Shown here in pieces: positions 36,857 to 46,173 of a stretch of 64,000 nucleotides of DNA. This stretch comes from an uncultured Sphingomonadales bacterium. Its GTDB lineage: Bacteria; Pseudomonadota; Alphaproteobacteria; Sphingomonadales; Sphingomonadaceae. The DNA is taken from positions 55,303-119,302 of the forward strand of contig CAILBC010000015.1 in the NCBI GenBank assembly GCA_903832325.1. The letters run 5' to 3'. Both the position numbers and the translations under genes were made by a program. The first letter of the stretch is position 1, and every line of letters starts with the position of its first letter. The notes beneath the pieces are model-generated. The model did no database searches, had not been told where the DNA came from, and was given only the letters and a program-made list of their open reading frames with translations.

Positions 36857-39118
36857 CTATTCGGCTGGATGGAGCGGGAAGGACGCCGCTGACCTGGCCT
36901 GCCGCAGGGGGGTGGCCCCGGCGCGCGCCTGGGCCTGCATCTGCGCAAGGCGGCGCATGTCGGACAACGCGAGCAGCCACGACAGCACCGATTCCGCGCC
37001 GCGGTTTTCATTGGCGCGATCGGGGTGCAGGCCATCGCGGCAACTGCCCGTGGCAATATCGACCAAGGGAATGCCCAGATCGTTGGCCCCGGTGAACCAG
37101 GCCAGCGCGCGCCGCGCCTCGGCCGGCCAGAGCGGGTCCGGGTCGGTCGCAAAGGCGGCAAGGCATGCGGCAATCGTGGCGCAGGCTTCCACCGGCTGCT
37201 GGTCGAAATGGGCGGGCGGTTGTCGCGTTCCGGTCAGGAACCCTTCGCTGCCCACCGGGCGGAAATGGCCGCTCGGTGCGGTCTGCATCGCGATCAGCCA
37301 GCGCAGCGCGCGCAATCCGGCATCGACCAGGTGGCGCACGCCAAGCCCGGCCCCGGTCACGATCAGCGCCTCGCACAGGCGGGCGTTGTCATAGCTCAGC
37401 CGGTCTTCGAACCACACCCAGTCCGATCGGGCATAGAGCGCCAGCTGATCTGCCAGCCGTTCGGCCAGCACCAGCCGCAGGCGCGCTGCCTCGCGGTGTT
37501 GCGGATGCGCCGGACCGAACGCGGCCAGCCCGATCAGCGCAAAGGCCCAGGCGCGCGGCGAGGTGAACGCAGGCACCTGGTCAAGGCCCTGCACGAACAG
37601 GCCGCTGGCCCATTGCGCCAGCAGCGGATCATCCTGCCATGCCGCACAGACCCCCAGTGCCCACAGCGCGCGGCCATGGCTGTCCTGCGATCCTGCCGGT
37701 TCGAGCCAGCGGCGATCAAACCCCATGAAATTGCGGAACAGGCCGATATCCGGGTTCCAGGCATGCTGCACGAATGCGGCAAAGCGCGGCGCCAGGGCGC
37801 GGGCATGGCCATCGTGCCCATCGCCGCCGATGCGGCAGCACGCGATCAGCGCGCGCGCATTGTCATCGATGCAATAGCCGTGCAGCCGGTCGGGCACCGA
37901 ATAGATGGCGTGCTGGAACAGCCCGGTATCATCGGTCATCGCGACAAAATGGTCGATCGCCATGGCCGGCAGATCCGGCACGGTATGGTTGCAGGCTTCG
38001 CGGAAACAATCGCGATAGCGCTGTGCGGTGCGCGCCCAGGTCATCGCCCGGCTGGCGCCATAGGCCTTGCGCCCCATGGCCAGCCGCGCCCGGTCATCCG
38101 TCAGCAAGCCACCCACCGCCGCCGCCAGCGCGGCGGGATCGCGAAACGGCACGAGCACGCCCGATCCATCGACCAGCAATTCGACCGCATGCCAGTACGG
38201 TGTTGATACCACCGGGCGGCCCAGCCCATGCGACCACGCCAAAGTGCCCGATGTCATCTGCGTTTCGACCAGATAGGGCGTGACATAGACATCGCACATC
38301 GCGATGTGTTCCAGCAGCTCGGGCCGGTCGACAAAGCGGTTGATGAACACCACCTGCGCATCCAGTCCCAGCGCGTGCACGCGCGCCTTCAGGCTGTCGC
38401 GATAGGCTTCGCCATCCCGGCGCAGCAGTGCGGGGTGGGTCGCGCCCATCACCACATAGACCGCGTCGGGTGCATCGGCGAGCACCGCGGGCATCGCCTC
38501 GATCATCGTTTCGATGCCCTTGTTCGGGCTGATGAGGCCAAACGTGAGGATCACGCGCGCACCGGCAAAGCCCAGCGCCTGCTTGGCCGGGGCCGAAGGC
38601 ACCAGCGGCAGATCGGGAATGCCGTGCGGGATCACCATGATCGTATCGGGATCGGCGCCATAGACATCGATCAGGATCGCACGGGCCTTGCGCGCCATGA
38701 CCACGACTTTGGCCGAAGCGGCGAGGATGGCATCGATCACCCGGCGCTGGTCCTGATCCGGCCGGTCGAGCACGGTGTGCAGCGTGGTGACCAACGGCAC
38801 ATGCAGCGCCGCGATCAGCCCCAGGACGGCATCGCCTGCCGGGCCGCCAAAAATACCGAATTCGTGCTGCAGGCACACGACATCAAAGCCCTGTGCGTTG
38901 ATGAAGGCCGCCGCCGCGCGATAGCCTTCGGCATCGTCCTGATCGATCGACCAGCGCACGTGGGGGCCATAAACGTACGAACCGCCGGGATCGCACATCG
39001 CGATGATCGCGGTCTGCGCCACATCATCGAGATGCCGCACCGCCAGTTCGAGATCGGTGGTGAACGTGGCGATGCCGCAACGGCGCGGCAGGGCATTGCC
39101 GACAAAGGCGATGCGCAA
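36857..39118 (-). CDS. GT4-type glycosyltransferase fused to an all-alpha glycosidase-like domain
   Basis: 753 residues. Residues 1-385 are a GT-B fold transferase of family GT4: MRIAFVGNALPRRCGIATF at the start, LTFGLISPNKGIETMIEAMP, and the donor-binding ETQMTSGTLAWSHGLGRPVV. Residues about 395-740 read as repeated helix pairs with conserved aromatics and His/Asp (HGYCIDDNARALIACC, SYDNARLCEALIVTG), like an alpha/alpha-6 barrel of glycosidases. The protein would thus carry a transferase and a sugar-binding or sugar-cutting module in one chain. It leads the operon with the GH130-like gene. The substrate, possibly a mannoside, is inferred from that partner. Confidence 0.83.
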   Translation of the reverse strand: MRIAFVGNALPRRCGIATFTTDLELAVRHLDDVAQTAIIAMCDPGGSYVYGPHVRWSIDQDDAEGYRAAAAFINAQGFDVVCLQHEFGIFGGPAGDAVLGLIAALHVPLVTTLHTVLDRPDQDQRRVIDAILAASAKVVVMARKARAILIDVYGADPDTIMVIPHGIPDLPLVPSAPAKQALGFAGARVILTFGLISPNKGIETMIEAMPAVLADAPDAVYVVMGATHPALLRRDGEAYRDSLKARVHALGLDAQVVFINRFVDRPELLEHIAMCDVYVTPYLVETQMTSGTLAWSHGLGRPVVSTPYWHAVELLVDGSGVLVPFRDPAALAAAVGGLLTDDRARLAMGRKAYGASRAMTWARTAQRYRDCFREACNHTVPDLPAMAIDHFVAMTDDTGLFQHAIYSVPDRLHGYCIDDNARALIACCRIGGDGHDGHARALAPRFAAFVQHAWNPDIGLFRNFMGFDRRWLEPAGSQDSHGRALWALGVCAAWQDDPLLAQWASGLFVQGLDQVPAFTSPRAWAFALIGLAAFGPAHPQHREAARLRLVLAERLADQLALYARSDWVWFEDRLSYDNARLCEALIVTGAGLGVRHLVDAGLRALRWLIAMQTAPSGHFRPVGSEGFLTGTRQPPAHFDQQPVEACATIAACLAAFATDPDPLWPAEARRALAWFTGANDLGIPLVDIATGSCRDGLHPDRANENRGAESVLSWLLALSDMRRLAQMQAQARAGATPLRQARSAASFPLHPAE

Positions 39119-39178
39119 GGGCGCGGCGATTGCGCGCGTTTCGTGAAAATCCGGGCTACGGTCGAGGCCGCGATCGGC

Positions 39179-39319
39179 TCAAAGCTTGCCTTTCGCGTTC
39201 TTCTGCATCGCTGCCTGCACCGCCGACTGTTCGCCGGGGGCCAGCGCGACAATCGGCTTGGACTTGCCAGCTTTGGGCTTGCGGACTTCGCGATTGCTGC
39301 GTTTTTGCGATTTGGCCAT
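39179..39319 (-). CDS. Small basic conserved protein
   Basis: 46 residues from ATG 39319, with GGAAAG upstream. The sequence is rich in Lys, Arg, Gln and Ser (MAKSQKRSNREVRKPKAGKS at the start). Similar tiny proteins are annotated as hypothetical in many sphingomonads. It has no membrane segment. The charge suggests RNA or DNA binding, which is inference. It lies 60 bases beyond the glycosyltransferase start, in the same direction. Confidence 0.7.
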   Translation of the reverse strand: MAKSQKRSNREVRKPKAGKSKPIVALAPGEQSAVQAAMQKNAKGKL

Positions 39320-39551
39320 GTTGGGGCTTTCCGGGGCAATGGGCGCAAGCCATCGGGCAAGGGGGCAGACGGCGCGCAACAGGGGGGTATAAGGGCGGCG
39401 GTGAAGCGCAGGCGATGTGCGCTCCGGCATCGGGGGGCGCTTGAATCCCTCAGTCGCGGCCGGATCCGGTCCGGAAATCTGCGCGATGGTTGCGGTTTAG
39501 CACGGATTGCCCGGCGGCCTGCATCAATTCGCCCAATGCCCTTTGCCGGTA

Positions 39552-40904
39552 CTACTGTGCCGGCAGCAGCAGGCCCAGCGCGGCAAGGCCCATCACCGCG
39601 GTGGTGATCCATCCTGTGGCCACGAGCCAGCGCCCGCCGGTCAGCCGGCCCATCACTGCCGGTTTGCCGATCAGCAGGCAGATCACCGCCAGCAGCGGCA
39701 CGGCGACCACGCCATTGATCAACGCGCTCCAGACCAGCGCCTTCATCGGGTTGATCGGCGAATACTGGATGCCCAGCGCCACGATCACGCTCAGCGCGAT
39801 CACCGCATAGAACCCGCGCGCCTGGCCCACGCCGCGCTCCAGCCCCTCGTTCCAGCCCATCGCTTCGGCCGCGGCATAAGCGCCCGATCCGGCCAGCACC
39901 GGCACTCCGATCAGCCCGACCCCCAGCAGGCCGATGGAAAACAGCAGAAAGGCAAAATTGCCGGCCAGCGGGCGCAGCGCGCTGGCGGCCTGCGCGGCGG
40001 TCTGGATATCGGTCACCCCGCCGGCGTGGAGCGTGACCGCCGTGGCCAGAATCACGAAAAACGCGGCAATGTTGGAATAGGCCATGCCCGACCAGGTGTC
40101 CCAGCCCATGCGGCGAAGCTCGGCGCGGGCGATGCGGCGATTGCCTCCGCGCAGCGGCCGGCCGTGGCGGCGCTGCATGTCCTCCACTTCTTCCGAAGCC
40201 TGCCAGAAAAACAGATAGGGGCTGATTGTCGTACCAAACACCGCCACGATCATCGCGGCCGATCGTGCGTTGATGGCAAAGCGCGGCCAGACCGTATGCG
40301 CCATGACCTGGCCCCACGGCACATGCACGGTGAACAGCACTGCGGCATAGGCCAGCAGCGACAGCGTCAGCCATTTCAGCACCATCACATAGCGGTGATA
40401 GGCCACCCCGATCTGCAGCCCCAGCGTTACCGCAACAAACAGCACGGTCATCGCGTGGCGGTTGATCCCGGTGACCATTTCGCCCACTTCGCCCATCGCC
40501 GCCACATCGGCCGCAATGTTCAGCGTGTTGGCCACCAGCAGCAGCCCCACCACGCCAAACAGCACCACCGGGGGAAAGGCGGCACGGATATTCGCGGCCA
40601 GCCCTTTGCCCGTCACGCGTCCGATTTGCGCACACATCAGCTGCACCGCCGACATCAGCGGGTAACACAGCGGCATCGTCCACAGCATGTCGAACCCGAA
40701 TTGGGCCCCGGCCTGCGAATAGGTCGCGATGCCGCTGGGATCATCGTCGGCCACGCCGGTAATCAGCCCGGGGCCCAGCCGCGCCAGCGGATGGTGGCGC
40801 AGGGCCTGCCATATTTTTCGCACCCCCCGGTTTGCAACTGGCGCCGCTTTTGCCGTGGTGTGCTGCCGGTCGGGATTTGGGGGATCGGTCATGAGACTTG
40901 CCAT
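39552..40904 (-). CDS. NRAMP-related divalent metal transporter
   Basis: 450 residues with about eleven membrane helices. The first-helix motif of true NRAMP proteins (DPGN) is replaced by DDDPSGIATYSQAGAQ, and the sixth-helix MPH motif is replaced by GTTISPYLFFW. This is the pattern of NRAMP-related transporters, some of which carry magnesium or manganese, so calling it a classic manganese importer would be unsafe. An AGGAG lies only three bases before ATG 40904; a second ATG five codons later is an alternative start. It is a single gene with a 321-base upstream gap. Confidence 0.85.
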   Translation of the reverse strand: MASLMTDPPNPDRQHTTAKAAPVANRGVRKIWQALRHHPLARLGPGLITGVADDDPSGIATYSQAGAQFGFDMLWTMPLCYPLMSAVQLMCAQIGRVTGKGLAANIRAAFPPVVLFGVVGLLLVANTLNIAADVAAMGEVGEMVTGINRHAMTVLFVAVTLGLQIGVAYHRYVMVLKWLTLSLLAYAAVLFTVHVPWGQVMAHTVWPRFAINARSAAMIVAVFGTTISPYLFFWQASEEVEDMQRRHGRPLRGGNRRIARAELRRMGWDTWSGMAYSNIAAFFVILATAVTLHAGGVTDIQTAAQAASALRPLAGNFAFLLFSIGLLGVGLIGVPVLAGSGAYAAAEAMGWNEGLERGVGQARGFYAVIALSVIVALGIQYSPINPMKALVWSALINGVVAVPLLAVICLLIGKPAVMGRLTGGRWLVATGWITTAVMGLAALGLLLPAQ

Positions 40905-41225
40905 AGACTCCTATGTACTTATTAAACAATAGAATTCGTGCCGTAATGGGCAATCGGTGACTTGCGTCCCGGTCAGGTCAACTGGGTATATTCCGAATCT
41001 GTCGGACCGGGCCCCCTGCGGCTATGGAGTTGCTTCTACTTGGTGCCTTGATGCAAATGGCCTGACCTTTTCGCTTCCCTGCGTGGTCCGGCTTTTGACT
41101 GCCCTGATCATGACCCGTTCAGGCGCGAGTTGCATCAACCTGTAAGCCGGCGGCCCTTTGTGGCCGTCGGCTTACCTTTCCCCCAAGGTTGCGGATCGGC
41201 CCGATCCGGGCTTTGCCTGAATCGC
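40905..41225. other. Gene-free region with a 3' stem-loop
   Basis: 321 bases between the NRAMP-related start and the sensor stop. Short open frames here have no coding features. It should contain the transporter promoter. The left end is AT-rich (TTATTAAACAATAGAATTC near 40919). The right end holds the stem-loop at 41142-41175. Confidence 0.5.
41142..41175. terminator. Strong stem-loop, possible terminator
   Basis: GTAAGCCGGCGGCC pairs with GGCCGTCGGCTTAC (one mismatch) around CTTTGT. On the plus strand CTTTCCCCC follows, a weak T-run; on the minus strand no T-run follows. It lies 50 bases beyond the stop of the large sensor gene, whose transcript it may end or protect. Confidence 0.55.
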
Positions 41226-44200
41226 TCAGGAATCGCCGACCAGCACTTTGCGTGCCAGTTCGGGGATCGATTTCACCCCCATCCGGTGCATGATTTCGGC
41301 GCGATGATTTTCCACGGTGCGCTGGCTGATCCCCAGATCGGCGGCGATGTTCTTGCTGGGGTGCCCGGCCAGCACCATGTCCAGCACCTGCCGTTGCCGG
41401 TCGGTCAGATCGGCAATGCGGCGCACCGCATCGGCATGGGCCTGGTCGCCAATGCGCAGGCCGCGCGATTGGGCGGTGGCGCGGCTGATGGCCGACAGCA
41501 GATCCTGCTGGCCCACCGGTTTTTCGATGAATTCGCTGGCGCCGGCGCGCATCGCCGCCACTGCCAGCCCGACATCGCCATCGCCGGTAATCATGATCAC
41601 CGGCACATGGTCACCGCGCGCGCGCAGCGCGTTCAGCAGCCCGATCCCGCTCAGCCCCGGCAGCCGCGCATCGACCAGCAGGCACCCGGCGGCGCCCGGA
41701 TGATAGGCGGCCAGAAAGCTCTCGGCGCTGTCGAAATCGGCCACGGACTGCCCGTGATCGACCAGCAGATCGCGCAAGGCCGCGCGGATCGCCGCTTCGT
41801 CATCGATGATGAACGTTACCGGCGGCACGGTCTTGTCCAAAACCGGCGGTGCGGTGATCGCGGCGGGCGGCGAAAGTGCCGCCGGCGGGCACAGCCGGGC
41901 AATTGCCTGCACCAGATCGCGCGCTTCGACCGGTTTGCACAGATGTGCGCACTGCGCATCGGCAATCCGCGCCAGCGCTTCGGTTGAAATGTCGCCGGTC
42001 AGGATGATCGCGGGCAGATCGGCTTGCAGCAGCGCGCGCAGATCGATCAGCAAATCGACCCCCGATTTGCCCGAAGGCAAATTGTAATCGGTCAGCAGGA
42101 TATCGGGGCGGATGGCGCCGTGCGCGATCAGCTCGGTTGCGGCCTGGGCATTGGCCGCACAGCCGACATTGTGGCCGCGCGATCGCAGCACTTGCGCCAG
42201 CAGATCGCGCAGATCGGGATCGTCCTCCACCACCACGATCGTTGCGCGGCGATTGGCCGTATCGGGCAGCAGTTCGGACGCGGGCGGCGCAGCGGCAGGC
42301 ACCGGCCGCGGCGCGGCCGCAAGGCGCCGGCACGGCACGGTGATCGAAAACACCGATCCCTTGTCCGGCACCGAATGCACGTCAATCGGATGGTTCAGCA
42401 ATTGCCCCAGGCGCTGCACGATCGCCAGCCCCAGCCCCAGCCCCTGGCTGCGTTCGCGCGCCGGGTTGTCGACCTGGTGGAATTCCTCGAAAATGGCGTG
42501 AAGCTGGCTTGGCGCGATGCCGATGCCGGTGTCGCGCACTTCGATCCGCAGATCGCTGCCGCGATGCCGGCAATCGACCATGATCCGCCCGCTGCGGGTA
42601 TATTTCACCGCATTGCCCAGCAGATTGCGCAGCATCTGTTCCAGCAGGTGCGGATCGGTTTCGACCAGCGCCGTGCACGGCAGCACGTCGAGCGCCAGAT
42701 TGCGCGCCGCGGCGAGCGGCGCAAATTCACCGCGCAACCGGTCGAGCACCCGGGCCACCGGAAATTCCGTGCGCTGCGGATGGATCGTGCCGGTTTCGAT
42801 CTGGTTGATGTTCAGCAGCACGTCGAGCATGCCCGACAGCGCGTGCAGCCCTTGATCGAACCGGGCCAGCAAATCACCCGTGCGCGGCGCGATCGCCGGT
42901 TGCGCGGCCTTCACCGCATCGGCAATCTGGTCTTTCAGCAGGGTCAGCACTTGCAGCGGCTGGCGCAGATCGTGGCTCGCCGCCGCCAGAAAGCGCGATT
43001 TGGCGGCATTGGCGCGCTCTGCCTCCAGCTTGGCGGCTTCCAGTGCGGCAGTGGTGCGCTTGCGCGCGGTGATATCGGAATAGGTGATCACCACGCCGCC
43101 GATCCGGCCATCGTGCGCGCGATAGGGGATCATCCGGCGCAAATGCCAGCTGTCATCGGGTGCGCGGATTTCGCGTTCAAACGTGGTACCGTCGCTGCGC
43201 ACGGCATGCGCATCGGACAGCAGCGCAGGATCATCGGCCAGCGGGCGCAAATCGCCCAGCGGCCGCCCGACATCGCCCGGGATCACATTGAACATCGGTT
43301 TGATCGCCGGATTGAAAAACCGGATGTGCAGCCCGGGATCCAGGAACATCGTCCCGACATTGGTGCTGTACATCACATTCTGCAGATCGTCCGATGCCAG
43401 CCGTTGGCGATCGAGCGTTTCCTGCAACTGGCTGTTGAGCGCCGTCAGTTCCTCGTTCAGCGATTGCAGTTCCTCCTTGGAGGTCAGCAGTTCCTCGTTG
43501 GTCGACTGAAACTCTTCATTGACCGACAGCGCCTCTTCATTGATCGCCTTGTGTTCCTGGCCGACAATCTCGCGCTCGTGGATTGATGTCTGCAATTCGG
43601 CCTGGGTTTCGGCCAGGTCGCGCTCCAGTTCGGCAATGCGGGTCACCTCGGCCGGGGTGTGCCCGGCGTCAGGATCGGCGGCCTGGGCCGCGCCGCTAGC
43701 CGGATCCTCGATAAAGCTGACCAGCACCAGGTCTTCGCCCGCCTCGGTCAGGCTTTCCGCCTCGATCCGGAACCGCACTTGTGCCCCGTCGATGGTCACG
43801 TGCGCGTGCCCGCCATCCACCAGTGGCATGTCGGGGGTGGCGCGGTTGATCGCCAGCCGCAGCCGGGTGCGCAGCGCGGGCGAGGCCATGGCCAGCACAT
43901 CGAGCGTGGCATAACCGGGCGCAACGCGCAGAAACCGGCTGACCGGCCCGATCGAAAACAGGCATTCCTGCTTGCGGTTGATCAGCACCGCCGCCGGGGC
44001 ATGGCGCGCCAGCACCGCGCGGGTGCAGATATCGGCCAGGCTTGCCTGGCGGGGATCGGGCACGGCCCGGTCGGGCGCGGCCAGCAAGGGCGCGCGCGCA
44101 TCAAGGTTGAAGGCAACCTCTGCCCCGCCGGGGCGGCTGAGCGCCACATGGCGATAACAGCATTCGGCATCGGGCACCGGTTCGAACCGGCCATCGCCGC

Positions 44201-45647
44201 GGCCGACGGTTTCGGCAGTGCCCAGCACCAGGGTGCCATCGGGGCGCAGGGCAAAATGGAACAGCGCGATCACTTTGGCCTGCGCCGCGGTGTTCAGATA
44301 GATCAGCAGATTGCGGCAGGTGATCAGGTTCAGCCGCGAAAACGGCGGATCAGTCAGCACGTCCTGCACCGAAAACACCACCGCCCCGCGCAGCACCGGC
44401 GTTACGCGGTATCCGCTCTCTTCGGCCAGGAAATGTCGCGCCAGCCGATCAGATGGAACATGGTCGGCAATATCGTGGCCATAACGCCCGTCGCGCGCGG
44501 TGGCGATCGCATCGGGATCGATATCCGAGGCAAAGATCTGCAGCCGGATATTGCGGCCGGAGGCGGCAATCGCATCGAGGCAGATCATCGCGATGCCATA
44601 GGCTTCTTCGCCGGTGCTGCACCCGGCCACCCACACGCGCAGCGCCTGGCCAGGCGGCAGCGCCCGGATCGCCTGCGGCACGATCATGCTTTCCAGCGTG
44701 GCAAACACTTTGGGATCGCGGAAAAAACTGGTCACATTGATCAGCAGGTCGCCGGCCAGCGCGGCATTTTCGGCCGGGTCCGCCCGCAGCAGCGCCAGAT
44801 AGGCGGCCGTATCGGTTTCGGCGATCCCGACCAGCGCCATCCGCCTCGTGATCCGCCGCGCGATCGTGCCGGGTTTGTAGGCACGGAAATCATGCCCGGC
44901 ATTGTCGCGCAGATGGCCAAGGATTGCGGCAATTCCTGCGGACACGGCCAGCCCTTCGTCGGGAAAAGGCCGGGGCGGGTTGCCGATCGCTGCCGGTGCC
45001 TCGGCAAAGCGCCGCCCAAGACGGGCAAGCGCGGCGGGGATCGCGGCCAGCGGCAGCGCCTCATCGACATGGCCGCCGCGCACCGCGGCACGCGGCATGC
45101 CGGGATATTCGGCCTCATCGGGCGTTTGCGCCAGCACATGGCCGCCCGCCGCCTTCAACGCGGCCAGCCCGGCACTGCCATCCTCCCCCGTGCCCGACAG
45201 CACCACGCCGATCGCCTGTGGCCCGCAGGCGAGCGCCAGCGACCGCAACAACACATCGAAGGGCATGCGCGCGCCATGGCGGGCATCGGGTACCGACACG
45301 CGCAGCGCGCCGTCCTTCACGGTCAGATAGCAGCCCGGGGCGATCACATGGACCTGGTCAGCCACCAGCGCGCTGCCATCGACCGCTTCGGCCACGGGCA
45401 TTGCGGTGTGCTCTGCCAGCAATTCGGCCAGCAGGCTTTTGTGCGTGGGATCAAGGTGCTGAACGATGACATAGGCCATGCCTGTCCGTGCCGGCAGGGC
45501 ATCAAGCAGCTTTGACACGGCATCCAGCCCGCCCGCCGACGCGCCGATTGCCACCACCGGCACGATCGCGCCGGGCAAATTGGGGGCCGGAACGCCGGGC
45601 GGCACCCTTTCGGGGCTATCCTGATCGGTTCCCGTGGTCGTGGTCAT
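41226..45647 (-). CDS. CheB-CheR-PAS hybrid histidine kinase with two receivers and LuxR HTH
   Basis: 1473 residues. Domains in order: CheB methylesterase (about 28-212; Ser37, His64, Asp156); CheR methyltransferase (about 235-505; AGCSTGEEAYGIAM, CRNLLIYLN); coiled coil with NEEL repeats (665-755); PAS (756-870); HisKA with His892 (ASHDLRQPLQV); HATPase (995-1106; NLLGNAVKYT, DTGIGIAP, GLGLGLAI); receiver 1 with Asp1187 and Lys1238; receiver 2 with Asp1326 and Lys1376; LuxR-type helix-turn-helix (1411-1468; ISQRTVENHRAEIM). No membrane segment. CheB and CheR catalytic residues look intact, although no receiver precedes CheB. A whole sensing chain from modification enzymes to DNA binding is in one chain. 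A short AGGGGG precedes the ATG. Targets are unknown. Confidence 0.9.
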   Translation of the reverse strand: MTTTTGTDQDSPERVPPGVPAPNLPGAIVPVVAIGASAGGLDAVSKLLDALPARTGMAYVIVQHLDPTHKSLLAELLAEHTAMPVAEAVDGSALVADQVHVIAPGCYLTVKDGALRVSVPDARHGARMPFDVLLRSLALACGPQAIGVVLSGTGEDGSAGLAALKAAGGHVLAQTPDEAEYPGMPRAAVRGGHVDEALPLAAIPAALARLGRRFAEAPAAIGNPPRPFPDEGLAVSAGIAAILGHLRDNAGHDFRAYKPGTIARRITRRMALVGIAETDTAAYLALLRADPAENAALAGDLLINVTSFFRDPKVFATLESMIVPQAIRALPPGQALRVWVAGCSTGEEAYGIAMICLDAIAASGRNIRLQIFASDIDPDAIATARDGRYGHDIADHVPSDRLARHFLAEESGYRVTPVLRGAVVFSVQDVLTDPPFSRLNLITCRNLLIYLNTAAQAKVIALFHFALRPDGTLVLGTAETVGRGDGRFEPVPDAECCYRHVALSRPGGAEVAFNLDARAPLLAAPDRAVPDPRQASLADICTRAVLARHAPAAVLINRKQECLFSIGPVSRFLRVAPGYATLDVLAMASPALRTRLRLAINRATPDMPLVDGGHAHVTIDGAQVRFRIEAESLTEAGEDLVLVSFIEDPASGAAQAADPDAGHTPAEVTRIAELERDLAETQAELQTSIHEREIVGQEHKAINEEALSVNEEFQSTNEELLTSKEELQSLNEELTALNSQLQETLDRQRLASDDLQNVMYSTNVGTMFLDPGLHIRFFNPAIKPMFNVIPGDVGRPLGDLRPLADDPALLSDAHAVRSDGTTFEREIRAPDDSWHLRRMIPYRAHDGRIGGVVITYSDITARKRTTAALEAAKLEAERANAAKSRFLAAASHDLRQPLQVLTLLKDQIADAVKAAQPAIAPRTGDLLARFDQGLHALSGMLDVLLNINQIETGTIHPQRTEFPVARVLDRLRGEFAPLAAARNLALDVLPCTALVETDPHLLEQMLRNLLGNAVKYTRSGRIMVDCRHRGSDLRIEVRDTGIGIAPSQLHAIFEEFHQVDNPARERSQGLGLGLAIVQRLGQLLNHPIDVHSVPDKGSVFSITVPCRRLAAAPRPVPAAAPPASELLPDTANRRATIVVVEDDPDLRDLLAQVLRSRGHNVGCAANAQAATELIAHGAIRPDILLTDYNLPSGKSGVDLLIDLRALLQADLPAIILTGDISTEALARIADAQCAHLCKPVEARDLVQAIARLCPPAALSPPAAITAPPVLDKTVPPVTFIIDDEAAIRAALRDLLVDHGQSVADFDSAESFLAAYHPGAAGCLLVDARLPGLSGIGLLNALRARGDHVPVIMITGDGDVGLAVAAMRAGASEFIEKPVGQQDLLSAISRATAQSRGLRIGDQAHADAVRRIADLTDRQRQVLDMVLAGHPSKNIAADLGISQRTVENHRAEIMHRMGVKSIPELARKVLVGDS

Positions 45648-45720
45648 CGCGCCCCCTGTTGCAGGTTTGCGTTAGCATGGCCGATGGCATTGCTAACCAT
45701 GGATAATGCGCAGGCCCCCG

Positions 45721-45780
45721 GTCAGATTCGACGAGGTCAATTCCGGGGCGGTCATTTCCGGGGCGGTCATTTCCCGACGT
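45721..45780. repeat. Tandem repeat, 4 x 15 bp
   Basis: Units GTCAGATTCGACGAG, GTCAATTCCGGGGCG, GTCATTTCCGGGGCG and GTCATTTCCCGACGT follow head to tail. The last two units contain the stop codon of the tiny membrane gene at 45767. Confidence 0.8.
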
Positions 45781-45943
45781 GGATCGCCGAAAGCAGGCTG
45801 ATCACATTGAACACTTTGAACAGCCACAGCACGACGGCAATCACCACCACGCCGTTGAGGATCGATTTGATGCTTGATTCCATCGGAATCGAGCGGTTGA
45901 TCAGCCCGAGCACGACGCCCACGACGATCAGCACGACAATCAC
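45767..45943 (-). CDS. Tiny membrane protein, Thivi_2564-like
   Basis: 58 residues from GTG 45943. Two hydrophobic segments (VIVVLIVVGVVLGLIN and ILNGVVVIAVVLWLFKVF) flank RSIPMESSIKS, as in small Thivi_2564-type proteins. The start is unsure: AAGGA lies 25 bases before this GTG, better placed for a non-canonical ACG or CTG start at 45958 or 45952. No ATG is available in the right place. It is downstream of the DUF3309-like gene on the same strand. Function unknown. Confidence 0.65.
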   Translation of the reverse strand: MIVVLIVVGVVLGLINRSIPMESSIKSILNGVVVIAVVLWLFKVFNVISLLSAIHVGK

Positions 45944-46008
45944 ATTGACCAGAGTCGTGGCAGAAAAATCCTTGAATTGAGTGATTAAAAAAGCGGGCGC
46001 GGTGGCCG

Positions 46009-46173
46009 TTACAAACGGCCGGTCAGCATCAGCACGACAACCACGATCAGCACCACGCCGATCAGGCCGACGCCATTGTGGCCATAACCATAGCCATAGC
46101 CGCGGACACGGCCGGAAAACCCGCCAAACAGCGCCAGCAGAAGAACGATTGCAAGCAGAAGACCGAGGGACAT
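46009..46173 (-). CDS. Tiny membrane protein, DUF3309-like
   Basis: 54 residues from ATG 46173. A first hydrophobic helix (MSLGLLLAIVLLLALFGGF), a Gly/Tyr loop (RGYGYGYGHNG) and a second helix (VGLIGVVLIVVVVLML) match the DUF3309 layout. Function unknown. It and the following tiny membrane gene lie on one strand 65 bases apart, upstream of the large sensor in the direction of transcription. Confidence 0.75.
   Translation of the reverse strand: MSLGLLLAIVLLLALFGGFSGRVRGYGYGYGHNGVGLIGVVLIVVVVLMLTGRL

Noticed and set aside
40957..41145. 62-codon open frame between the transporter and sensor genes
   Set aside because: No ribosome binding site or family-like sequence, and composition is not typical of coding DNA here.
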